From NCBI GenBank assembly GCA_027563935.2, contig CM050451.1, positions 103,691,565 through 103,755,564 of the forward strand: a stretch of DNA of 64,000 nt, written 5' to 3'. The notes under the pieces are model-generated. The model worked only from the letters and a program-made list of their open reading frames with translations, made no database searches and was not told the DNA's origin. How positions within the stretch are numbered: the first letter of the stretch is position 1; each line of letters begins with the position of its first letter. Shown piece after piece: positions 12,495-23,030 of the stretch. The translations under genes were made by a program, and so were the position numbers. This DNA comes from Costus lasius (Eukaryota; Streptophyta; Magnoliopsida; Zingiberales; Costaceae).

Positions 12495-13288
12495 GAAAAA
12501 ATTTGGCAGTGGGGTACACATCTGCAGTTGGGCACCCATCTGTCAAACAGTGAATCATAAATTATTTTTAACAAATCTATAAGTTAAGTTAATTTCACGT
12601 TCTGCCGTTAACGTTCATAATGTTTAAACTCAGATCTAACTCTAGTTAAAGTCAACATTCACGAAAACTATGTTGACTCGTATACGAATTGGTGGGATTT
12701 CACGAAACAAGGTAGGATTTCACAAAAGATAAGTGGGATTTCACGAAACAGGGCAGAATTTCAAGAAACAGGATAGAATTTCACAATAAAATAGGCGGGA
12801 TTTCACGAAATGAGTTCAGTTTTATTTCACGAAAACTATTATTATTTCACGAAAATTGAACTTATTTCATGAAAAATTATTATTATTTTACAAAAACTAA
12901 ACTCATTTCACGAAAAACTGTTACAAAACTAAACTCATTTCGTGAAATCTCGTATATTTTTAGTGAAATCCTACCCTGTTTCGTGAAATCCCGGCTATTT
13001 TTCATGAAATCTTGTCCTGTTTCGTGAAATCCCACCTATTTTTCGTGAAATCCTATCTTGTTTCGTGAAATCCCGCCAATTCGTGTACGAGTCAATATAG
13101 TTTTCATGAATGAGTCAATATAGTTTTCATGAATGTTGACTTTAACTAAGGTTAGATCTGAGTTTAAACATTATAAACGTTGATTGCAGATCATGAAATT
13201 GATTTAACTTTAAGATTTAATAAAAATATTTATGATCCACGTTTGATAGATGAAGGTACCTGACTAACCCCGCTGCCAAAATTTTTTC
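12495..13288. mobile_element. Foldback (long inverted repeat) element, MULE-like MITE
   Basis: The outer ends are GAAAAAATTTGGCAG at 12495 and its near complement CTGCCAAAATTTTTTC ending at 13288. The two halves pair over almost their whole length (about 380 bp each), with the centre near 12890. The left arm holds six exact TTTCACGAAA words and the right arm five exact TTTCGTGAAA words, plus many variants. There is no coding capacity. Long terminal inverted repeats with a GAAAAA start suggest a Mutator-type foldback element, but I could not find a 9-bp target duplication. It ends 385 bp upstream of the TIP3 start codon. Confidence 0.7.
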
Positions 13289-13388
13289 GATTATAGTGGG
13301 CGTGACACCGTGTATGCTGAAGAAAACAAAGCAAACACGAGAAGTCGTGCAGTTGTCACTAGCATTCTGAACACAAACAAGCTCGCCG

Positions 13389-13395
13389 CATGCAT
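13389..13395. promoter_or_regulatory. RY element upstream of TIP3
   Basis: CATGCAT is the RY/Sph core bound by B3 regulators (ABI3, FUS3 class) in seed promoters. It is 285 bp upstream of the TIP3 start codon. TIP3 genes are known as seed-specific, so the site fits, but a 7-bp word can occur by chance. Confidence 0.5.
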
Positions 13396-13507
13396 ATGAA
13401 TTCCGAGATAAGAACAACACGCTGACACCGGAGAAGCGGCTTTGGCCACCTCTCAAGCCGCAACACTTCTCCCCTCAACGTGCCACGCCTCGCATCAACC
13501 CTCTTCC

Positions 13508-13515
13508 CACGTGTC
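13508..13515 (+). promoter_or_regulatory. ABRE/G-box upstream of TIP3
   Basis: CACGTGTC is an ACGT-core, abscisic-acid-response type element, 166 bp upstream of the TIP3 start codon and about 115 bp downstream of the RY site. RY plus ABRE pairs are typical of maturing-seed promoters. No clear TATA box was seen. Confidence 0.5.
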
Positions 13516-13673
13516 CCGCACCTCTCCCACCCTTCCCCCCTCAAAAACCCTCTTCGTCACCTCCCTTGCTCATCATCGCTGCCCTCGTTTTGATTTCTCT
13601 GTAGTCGTGCACCCTTCCATGCGAAGCCGAATCCTTTTCCGGGCAAGAAGCTGAAGAGGAAGACGGATTAGCT

Positions 13674-14597
13674 ATGCCGCCTCGCAGGTTCGCCTTTGGC
13701 CGCACCGAGGACGCGGTCCACCCGGACACCATTCGCGCCGTCCTCTCCGAGTTCATCGCTACCGCCCTTTTCGTCTTCGCCGCCGAAGGATCCATTCTCT
13801 CTCTTGGTAAGTCAAGTGCGCGATGATGAATAAAGCATGCTAATTCATCCATACATATCTTTCGTTGATTGACCGCCGCAGGGAAGCTTTACAAGGACGC
13901 CTCCTCGCCCGGCGGCCTGGTGGTGGTCGCCATCGCCCACGCCCTAGCCTTGGCCGTCGCAGTCTCCGTCGCTTATAATATCTCCGGTGGTCACGTCAAC
14001 CCTGCCGTCACACTTGGCGCCCTCGTCGGCGGCCGGATCTCCCTCATCCGTGCCCTCTTCTACTGGGCCGCCCAGCTCCTCGGTGCCATCGTTGCCGCGC
14101 TCCTCCTCCGCCTCGCAACCGGCGGCATGGTAATTGATTCATCTATCAACCCTAACCCCGATTCAATTTGTTGAGTTGAGGGTACGTGACTTCGATCTTA
14201 TTTTGAGATGCAGAGGCCGGTGGGGTTCTCGGTGGCGTCAGGCGTAAGTGATTGGCACGCCGTCCTGCTCGAGATCGTGATGACGTTTGGGCTTGTGTAC
14301 ACGGTGTACGCGACGGCAATTGACCCGAAGAGGGGGCACCTCGCGACGATTGCGCCGCTTGCGATCGGGTTCATCGTGGGCGCGAACATTCTAGCCGGTG
14401 GGCCGTTCGACGGCGCCGCGATGAATCCGGCGAGGGCGTTCGGGCCGGCGCTGGTGGGGTGGAGGTGGAAGAGCCACTGGGTGTACTGGGTGGGGCCCTT
14501 CATCGGGGCGGCGCTTGCGGGGTTGATCTACGAGTTCCTTGTGATCCCGGCGGAGGCGCCGCGCACTCACCAGCCCTTGGCCCCAGAGGACTACTAG
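13674..14597 (+). CDS. TIP3: Tonoplast intrinsic protein TIP3 (seed aquaporin), 3 exons
   Basis: Exons are 13674-13806, 13882-14129 and 14214-14597. The introns (75 and 84 bp) have GT-AG ends and are in phases 1 and 0. The product is 254 aa, normal for a TIP. It should be a six-helix channel in the protein-storage-vacuole membrane passing water and perhaps small solutes. Both NPA boxes are present (HVNPAVT at 82-88, MNPARAF at 197-203). The selectivity filter reads His64, Ile178, Ala195, Arg201. The N-terminal 'HPDTIRA' with 'FVFAAEGS', the 'RPVGF' start of exon 3 and the C-terminal QPLAPEDY are typical of TIP3. It is transcribed alone, with RY and ABRE sites upstream. The antisense frame over exon 1 is a shadow. 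The copia LTR at 14848 begins 251 bp after the stop codon. Confidence 0.95.
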
Positions 14598-14724
14598 CCT
14601 TGCTGTGAAGCATATTTAGTTCTTAATTGTGTCTTTCGTTGGTGGTTGTAGAGCTGTTTCTAGTATTTGGGCTAGTACTACTATTAGTAATGTACGCCTC
14701 TTCTAGTGGTTATGTAGTTAAACT

Positions 14725-14730
14725 AATAAA
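14725..14730 (+). terminator. Polyadenylation signal of TIP3
   Basis: AATAAA lies 128 bp after the stop codon, a normal distance for a plant 3' UTR. Confidence 0.55.
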
Positions 14731-14847
14731 AGGTACTATGCTGATAAGAAGTCTATGTACGTATTGTGACGCTGGATTGCAAATGTTGGCGAGTGCTAAT
14801 TTCTAATTTAGCATCTGCCGGGGGAGTGGTGTGCTCAAGGGTGGTTT

Positions 14848-15074
14848 TGTTAACGCCAAAAGAGATAGAGTATTGAAGAGGAAAATAATAATCTCATTTT
14901 TTTTATTATGTAAACTAAAATTAATATATAATATAATGTGTGGATAAAATTAAACTACCTAAATAAGTATTTGTTAAAATAAAATACTTAAAATAACTAT
15001 TTACTAAAAACACAATTGAAGTCGTGAAGTTTATCTCAATGTTGCTAATGTCAATCAAACATCTCCATATTGCA
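14848..15074 (-). mobile_element. 3' LTR of minus-strand copia element
   Basis: On the minus strand it ends '...GGCGTTAACA' at 14848. It pairs with the copy at 30666-30869 over most of its length (shared 'gtgtggataaaattaaact' and 'aaaaacacaattgaagt'). At about 0.2 kb it is short for a copia LTR. The outer boundary near 15074 is approximate, because this copy has a small deletion and a duplicated 'catccttcattaaattt' beside it. Confidence 0.7.
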
Positions 15075-15152
15075 TCCTTCATTAAATTTAACATCCTTCA
15101 TTAAATTTGAATTCTGGCTAATTTAAGTTTAGTTTTAATCCTTCTAAAATTT

Positions 15153-18100
15153 TTAAACTTTAAAGGTTTTGTTAGTTTGTTTGCAATTTATATATTTCAA
15201 CTCAACTTCTTTCTTATTGACGCATTTTTTTATGAAATGAAACCTCGTATTAATATGTTTGCTTCTATTATAAAAGATAGGATTTTTGCCTAAAGCAATG
15301 GCTGAAGTATGATCCACAAAAATTTCTGTTGCATCATTTTGTGGTATTTGCATAATTTTCAGCAAGTTTCTGAGCTAGATAGCATGACAAACACAGGCAG
15401 TTGCAGCTACATATTCAGCTTCACAGGTTGAAAGTATTATAATAGTTTGCTTCTTAGAACTCTAGGTGAATGCAGCATCTTCAAGATTAAATAAATAACC
15501 TGTGGTACTTTTTCTGTCATGAATATCTCCTCCCCAATCGCTATCATTGAAGCCAACAAGTTTAAACTATGAAGAAGATGAGTAAAACATACCAAAATCC
15601 AAAGTTCCTTTAACATATCTCAAAATTCTTTTAGCAGCTTTTAAATAAGATAGAGTAGGAGATTCCATAAAGCGACTTATAAGATCAACACCATAAAGAA
15701 TATCAAGTCTAGTATTTGTCAAATACCTCAGATTTCCAACTATCTTGTGATATATTGTAGGGTCAATCTTTTCAGTATCATCATATCTTGATAACTTGAT
15801 AGTATGATCAACAGGTGTAGTAACAGATTGACAATTTTCCATGTTGAATTCTTTCAAAATCTTCATGGCATAATTCTTTTGGGATGCAAAAATGCCTTCA
15901 TTTGACTACTTCACTTCAATGCCAAGATAATAGGCCATCAATCCAATATCTGGGATTTCAAATTCAGTGGTCATCTTCTTTTTAAATTCTTCAAATAGTG
16001 GTAAATTATTGCCTGCGAAAATCACGTCATCTACATATAAACAAGCAATTAATATATCACTTTTCTTATTTATTTTCACATAGAGACCGTATTCATAAGG
16101 GCACTTAATGAATCCTTTTGCTTGAAGTAATCATCAATGCAATTATACCAAGCCTTGCGAGCTTGTTTTAATCCATATCAAGCCTTTTTCAAACTTCAGT
16201 ACTTTGCCTTCATTACCTTTAACAATGTAACTAGGAGGTTGTTTAATATATATTTCTTCTTCGAGATATCCATTTAAGAATGCAGATTTGACATCCATTT
16301 GGTAAATTTTCCAATTTTGTTCTGCAGCCAATGTTATGATGAGTTTAACTGTTTCCATTCTTGCAATTGGAGCAAAAACATCATTATAGTCAATCTCGTA
16401 TTGTTGACTAAACCCTTTAGCAACAAGACGGGCTTTGAACTTCTCTGCTTCTCCTCTTTCATTTCTTTTGATTATGTAGATCCATTTGACACCAATGGTT
16501 TTCTTGTCTTTAGCAAGAGTAGACATTTCCCATGTGTCATTTTTGTGTATTGCATTCATCTCTGCATCCATTGCTTCTCTCCATTTATCATCTTGCACCG
16601 CTTCTTCAAAATCAAGTGGTTCTGAACCTACAAATAAACAATATAGAGAGACATTGTTATCAGTTTCAGCATATATATTTGTGATTCTTCTCATCTTTCT
16701 AGACCTCATAGATGAGCTTGATGGACTGTACTCAATAGGTGTTAATGTTGGTGTCGGTGTTGTCGGTGGTGTAGATGGAGGAAGTTTCTGTTCATGCACA
16801 GTATCTTCATTAGTATTTTTTGTAAATAACGGCAGAAAATTATAATCCTCCTCTTGTATTTCCCATTTCCAACATTCATCTTCATCAAATTTAACATCTC
16901 TGCTGATGACAACCTTCTTATTCCTGGGATTGAAAAACCTATAGCCTTTTGACTTTGGATCATATCCAATAAACACAAATTTTTCACTTTTATCATCTAA
17001 TTTATGTCTCAACTCATCATCAACATGTGCATAAGCTACACTACCAAAAACCCTTAAGTGTGAGAGAGTGGGTTTTCTATCGGTCCACACCTCTTGAGGT
17101 GTAACTTTGTGTAAACTCTTTGTAAGACTTCGGTTGCACAACTAAATTGAGCATGCCACAGCTTCTGCCTATAACTCTTTTGGTAGACTTTTGCTATTTA
17201 GCATACTTCTGGTCATATCAAGAATGGTTCTGTTCTTTCTTTCGACCACTCCATTTTGTTGAAGAGATCTTGGTACTGTCAAAAATCTCCTAATACCATG
17301 ATATTCACAAAAGACATTAAATTTATTTGACGTGAATTCTCCACCACGATCAGTTCATAAAACTTTGATAAAATAACCAGATTTATTTTCAACCAAACTT
17401 TTAAATTTCTTAAAAGCATCAAAAGCTTCTGATTTTTCTTTTAGAAAATAAACCCATGTCTTTCGGCTAAAATCATCGAAGAATAATAAGAAATATTTGT
17501 TTTTACTGAAAGACATTGGATTTATTGGACCACAAATGTCAGCATGAACAAGTTGAAGTGACTTTACTGCTCTTGAAGATGATTCTTTTGGAAAACTGTT
17601 TCTAAAATGCTTGCCATATATACATCCTTCACACAATTGCTTTGGATGTTCAATGAAAGGTAGACCATACACCATATTCTCTTTTGCCAATTGTTTCAAA
17701 CTTTCAAAATTCAAGTGTCCCATGCGATGATGTCATAACCAAGAAGAGTCTGAAGTACTTACTTTTAAGCACCTAGGAATATCAGTTTGAAGTACAAGAG
17801 AAAACATTATGTTATGTGACATTTTCACTTTTGCAAGTAATTTACCATCTGAATTTTTAATAGTCAAGTGGCTATCTTTTAATCGAATGTCATATCCTCT
17901 TACTAACAGCTGTCCAAGACTCAAAATATTCATTGTAAGAGCAGACACAAAATATACTTGAGAGATAAATTGATGAGATCCATTTTTGGCTATAACTAAA
18001 ATATCACCAATTCCTTCAACATTCACTTTTCTTCCATCACCAAATGAAATGCTTCTCTTAAAAGATTCATTTAAGGAGACAAATAAATTTTTTTTACCAG

Positions 18101-18681
18101 TCATATGATTGCTTGCTGCTGTGTCCAAAAACTAAGCTTGTTGATCTTTCTCTTCATTGCATGTAAGAAGAAAAGCTACTTCTTCTTCATCTTCACTTTT
18201 TGCACAACATAAATTTCCTCTTTTTTTTCTGGCTTGCCGACATTCTGAAGCAAAATGACCATATTTCTGACAATTATAACATTGAGCCTGAGGTCTTGTT
18301 TCTCCTATTTCTCTACCTCGATTCCAATTAGAGTTAGAATTATTGGAAACTCTTCCTGCCAAATTAGTAGAAACTCTACCTGCTGAATTATTGAATCTTC
18401 CTCTTCCTCTTCCTCTACCATAAGAATAACCACGGCCTCTGCCTCTGCCATATGCTATTTCTCTTCCTCTTTCTTTTTATACTTTATTTTTTGCTTTCAT
18501 CTTTGCATTTTTCTTTAATAGACAGCTTAGAAATAAGAGCTTGGTTAAGAGGTTCTTTTTCTTTCTCTTTCATTCTCTCTTCACGAGCTTGCAGAGAGCC
18601 CATGAGTTGATCAATTGTCAATGTGTCAACATCTTTAGATTCCTCAATAGCCACAATAATGTACTCAAATTTTGGATCAAG
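15153..18681 (-). pseudogene. Copia polyprotein, decayed: gag end, PR, INT, RT, RNase H
   Basis: Read from high to low coordinate it holds the end of gag with the zinc knuckle CYNCQKYGHFASEC (about 18260), then a copia-type protease beginning 'DTAASNHMTG' (18126). Integrase follows, with 'MGHLNFESL', a CX2C pair and 'DRGGEF'. Next come the C-terminal integrase box (LRVFGSVAYAHV) and reverse transcriptase with 'VKWIYIIKRN', 'QMDVKSAFLNG' and YVDD at 16026-16037. The RT end ('PTIYHKIVGNLRYLTNTRLDI') and RNase H remnants ('EIFVDHTSAIALGKNP') come last. At least six in-frame stops and some frameshifts break it. Several stops read as CGA to TGA or TGG to TAG changes. Upstream gag is displaced to 29066-29566 by the gypsy insertion. 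Confidence 0.9.
18677..18681 (+). repeat. Target site duplication (left) of nested gypsy element
   Basis: TCAAG here is repeated at 29061-29065. Joining the flanks at one copy restores the copia gag reading frame (minus strand, '...KILRSLDP' continuing into '[14 protein letters not shown]'). Confidence 0.95.
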
Positions 18682-20309
18682 TGATAGGTGTAATTTTTAT
18701 AGGATTTAGAGTCATATTTATACCATCATTTGAGGCTTAACTTTTGTTTTATGTCACAATTTGATACCTTTTTTCCATAAAGTATAGTATATTCACTATT
18801 TTTCATTTCTTTATGAAATACAAGTCATTATCATTTATTTTCGTGAAGATTATTCGAGATTTGAAGTTAGGAAAGGTTCAACATATTATAAGCATCAGAC
18901 AAACAAAATTTCAGAAAATTTGGAGCTTCCTATGATGAACACGGCCTGCTCGTGCCTGTGATCACGGCCGTGTTCATCGCGTCTTCAGAATCAGCATTTG
19001 GCGAAATGAACACGGCCGTGTTCATCGCGTCTTCAGAATCAGCATTTGGCGAAATGAACACGGCCTGGCTGTGCGTATCGTCACGGCCGTGTTTGACAGA
19101 AAATCCAGGTTTGACCGAACTCGTCACCGCTGTGCGCACGCCCGTGTTCGGGTGTTCCGGAAATTTCGAGCAAAACATGGCGTGCCCGTATTCAGACACA
19201 CGGCCATGCATACTTACCTACAGATCACATAACCGAACACGACCTGCCCGTGTTCGTCAGCATGCCCGTGATCGCATCCGCTGATCACGACCTTCCGTTC
19301 GTTTCTCCTCAAATCCGACACTCCAGATGCCAGAAAATTGGAAAAAATTCCCAATTTACATTCCTAACCGCCCAATGCTTCGATAGAGGCATATAATCGA
19401 GATTCTTAGGCGGTTACAGGGGTCGATTCCGTGAAGAATGCGACTAGGGCGAAAAGGGGCGAAAACTTGCATTCTTGGGCTTGATTCGACAGATTTCTTT
19501 GGGGCTATCAAGAGAAGACCGAAGATTCATCGTCTCCTACCCTTAGTTTGTAAATTCCCCTCTTTTCAAATTCATTTACTTGGGTTTTAATTGTTAAATG
19601 ATGTACTTTCTAGAGTAAAACCCTAGTCCGGGACTCGGGCGTAGCCCGTTGAACATATTTCTATATGTAGAACATCTTTTATGAATCTCAGTGTGATTTT
19701 AAGTAAATTTACTTATTTGAATGAGTTGTGCTTATTGCGTATGATTGTTTTGATCAAATATTCATATGTGTTAAGTGTTACGAGAAGTACTGAGAGGTGA
19801 ATCGTAACACTCGATCGTTCTCATTTAAACTTGTGACTTGAATTGCGAGAGTCATTTAACGTCACTCGAGGATTCACGATCATCATAGAGCCCATTGGGT
19901 CTTTCTTAAGTTAATTTTGCTACGAGAGTAGGAAATTAGCTTAAGTAGCCACCGGATTGCGCTTCGAGAGAAGGTAATCTGTACCATAGGATGATCGCCT
20001 TAAATTGTTTATTGTCGGATTGCACTTCGAGAGAAGGAGATCCGTTTTCTATTTCAATCTGATTTAATATTTTATGTTTAATCCATTCAACGAGGTGAAA
20101 CCTAAAGTCCTGAACATTTCTAAAACTGTATTTTCCCGATTAGTCGTTTGTTCCTCGATTCGATAATTTAGTCTTAGAGCGATTCTTTCATTTTAGATTT
20201 TGAATTGTCTAGCTTTCAATGATACTAAAGGTCGGTACTTGACACCTGCTCTATGTGAGAACGATATTATTTACTACTTTGATAGTCCGTGCACTTGCGG
20301 AGCCTATCA
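18682..20309 (+). mobile_element. 5' LTR of nested gypsy element
   Basis: The ends are TGATAGG and CCTATCA, forming a 7-bp inverted repeat. Dyad motifs occupy 18944-19290. A 48-bp unit starting CACGGCCGTG is duplicated in tandem at 18963-19010 and 19011-19058, whereas the 3' LTR has it once. ATGAACACGGCCGTGTTCAT at 19006-19025 is a perfect 20-bp palindrome. Confidence 0.9.
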
Positions 20310-20315
20310 AGTTTT

Positions 20316-20333
20316 TGGCGTCGTTGCCGGGGA
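20316..20333 (+). other. Primer binding site, tRNA-Asp type (one mismatch)
   Basis: TGGCGTCGTTGCCGGGGA matches the complement of the plant tRNA-Asp 3' end at 17 of 18 bases, the odd one being T for C at position 6. It starts seven bases after the LTR end. Confidence 0.85.
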
Positions 20334-20516
20334 GCAAGACGTAGTCAATATCGATTAAAAAGTTGATTTGATAGACTAGATACTTTTTGTTTTTATTTTC
20401 TTATTTTATTTTATTTTATTTTTATTTTATTTATATTTTATTTAAGTTCATTTGTTCATATTTCTTGTCTTCTTTCTTCCTTCAAGTTTGTATTATCTGG
20501 TTAGCTAACCTTGTGC

Positions 20517-23030
20517 ATGCCAAGAATAGTTAGAATAGGTTAGCTAGTGCCAGAAGATCCTGAAATTGAAAGGACTCTCCGAGCTCAGAGGAAAAATCAG
20601 GATCAACAGCTTGAGGAAGCCCATCCGAACCCGTCTACTGCAATGGACCAGAACCGCGCCCTAAGAGATTTTACTGTACCAAATGTACAAGGCTTGCACT
20701 CTAGCATTGCTTGACCGTCGGTCGAAGCAAATAATTTTGAGATCAAGCTAGCCCTCGTGCATATGGTTCAGTAGAACCAATTTAGCGGTTCACCACAGGA
20801 AGATCATAATTTATATTTGTCAATTTTTCTTGAATACTGTGATACCCTGAAAATTAATGGGGTAACATCTGATGCTATTCTCTTACGTCTTTTCCCCTTG
20901 TCCCTTAGGGACCGCGCGCGGGCATGGCTACAGTCCCTCCCTCAAGGCTCCATTTCAACGTGGGAACAACTTTCCCACGCGTTCCTCTCCAAGTATTTCC
21001 CGCCGAGCAAGACGGCTCAGTTGAGGAACCAAATAACAAACTTCAGCCAGAGGGAAGGCGAGTCACTGTACGAGGCCTGGGACCGTTTCAAGGAGTTGCT
21101 AAGATTGTGCCCACATCACGGACTGGAAAAATGGGTACTTGTACATACTTTTTATAACGGTCTTTTATATAATACTCGTTTGTCTGTAGATGCAGCCGCG
21201 GGCGGAGCGCTTATGAACAAGAACGTTGACGATGCCATGAATTTGATCGAGGACATGACTCTCAATCATTACCAGTGGACGAGTGAGAGAAATGTCCCGG
21301 TAAGAGGAGGAGGTAAGCATGACCTTAACATGCTCAGTTCGTTGGCGGCAAAGGTTGATTCCTTATCCCACCAATTTACTTTTATAGATTTTCATGCATC
21401 GTTTGTCAATTCTATTCCTTGTGAACTTTGTGGGAATTTTGGGCATGGTGCTACTGACTGCCAGATAATGGTACCTTCTTCTTCTGATGTTTTTGTTGAG
21501 CAGATGAATGCCCTAGGCAATCCCAATCAGAGGCAATAGAATAATCCTTTCTCAGACACCTATAATCCCGGTTAGAGAAATCATTCCAACTTCTCCTATC
21601 AGAATAATCAGAACCAGGCGATTCCCCAGAACTTCACCAATCAGGCGCAGCAGGGAAATAATAGCAATCAGTTCCCTCAGGCATCCTTTAGGCCACCACC
21701 TGGACTTCCACCCCGACAATTCAACCAACCACAGAAGTCCAATTTGGAAATATTGCTTGAGAACTTCGTTACCACTCAGTCTAAATGAAATGAAGATGTA
21801 GACAAGTCTATCAGGCAATTGAATTCAACAGTGGGGCAATTGAATTCAAAGGTGGATTCATTGATCACGCACTCGAGGATGCTGGAGAACCAGATTGCTC
21901 AGCAAGCAGCTTCAACCTCTAGGCCATTGGGGATGCTTCCTTCTCAGCCCGAGGCAAATCCAAAGGAGCACTGCAACGTGATTGTTACATGCAGTGGAAC
22001 TCAAATGGAAGATCCTCAGATGATGCCTAGAGAAGTGCTTGATGGAGAGTCTGAAGAGCATAGCTCAGATGTCCAGTATTCTGAGAAAATGCCCATAGAG
22101 TTAGAGGTCACCCAAGAGCAAGTCCTTGTTCCTTTACCTCCTCATTTACCAACTGTCCCCTGCCCACAAAGAATAGTTAAAGCATTGACAGGACAGTACG
22201 ACTCACTTATGCCTGCGAAGCTTCCTGACCCTGGCAGTTTCTGTATCCCATGCAGTATCAGTAATTTTTCTATCGAGAGAGCACTCTGTGATTTGGGGGC
22301 CAGTGTGAGTGTCATGCCCCTCTCCCTGTTCAAAAGTCTGGACTTGGGAGGCATGACACCCACGCCAATAGCTCTGCAATTCGCGAATGGCTCTATACAC
22401 CGCCCAGTGGGAGTAGTAGAGGATGTCCCAATTAAAGTCGGGGAACTCTTTGTCCCTGTAGACTTTGTAGTCTTGGATATGTTAGAAAATTCAAGATTAC
22501 CACTTATCTTGGGCCGCCCTTTCTTAGCTACCACCGGGGCAATTATAGATGTCAAGCAGAGGAAGCTTTCTCTGAACTTTTGTGATACTATTTTAGATTT
22601 TCATATATCTATTGATATGCCAGGTTTTCCTTATTCAGGCTCGTTTTGCAGTGTTGAGAAAGTGCCTGCGCTGGCACATTGTTCGTGCCACAAGTAGGAC
22701 TTTCTTACATCCCACCGTTGCACCGATATGGAAGCACGGGCTGAACAGATGAGGGATGAATGGACCACTCTGGATGACTTGTTTGATGCGGACCCTGATT
22801 CTGGTTGCACCGCGGTTTTTCATGATGGGGATGAAGAGGAACATTTATTATTTTTCAGAAAGACAGACAGTGAATTTAAAAACTATTTTATTTTGCATGA
22901 CATCAGGACATTTTCCTATGCACACCTATTATTATTATTGCTTATCTCTATAGCTGTTACATTTAGGCGAAGAAGAAAGGGGCATTTTCATGCTCTTTCT
23001 TCTGCCTCTGATCCATTGGATGTGCACTGA
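20517..23030 (+). pseudogene. Gag/protease polyprotein with membrane tail, seven stops
   Basis: One reading frame runs from ATG 20517 to TGA 23028, broken only by stops at 20541, 20712, 20772, 21537, 21573, 21786 and 22695. It encodes the capsid-like Retrotrans_gag region ('LRDRARAWLQSLP', 'QREGESLYEAWDRFKEL', 'AAAGGALMN'). A zinc knuckle CELCGNFGHGATDC follows near 21425, then a coiled coil ending 'MLENQIAQQA'. The retropepsin has DLGASVSVMP (catalytic Asp at about 22293) and 'LPLILGRPFLATTGA'. Past the stop at 22695 the same frame continues for 112 codons: an acidic segment, a hydrophobic span 'YAHLLLLLLISIAVTF' and RRRRK. Where pol should begin there is none. Several stops look like CAG to TAG, CGA to TGA or TGG to TAG changes. 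Confidence 0.85.

Noticed and set aside
12700..13090. Regularly repeated TTTCACGAAA words looking like a CRISPR or satellite array
   Set aside because: Spacing varies, the words invert at the centre, and the whole forms a long inverted repeat with matching outer ends, so a foldback element explains it.
13541..13852. Minus-strand frame over TIP3 exon 1
   Set aside because: It is antisense to a well-supported gene and has no domain.
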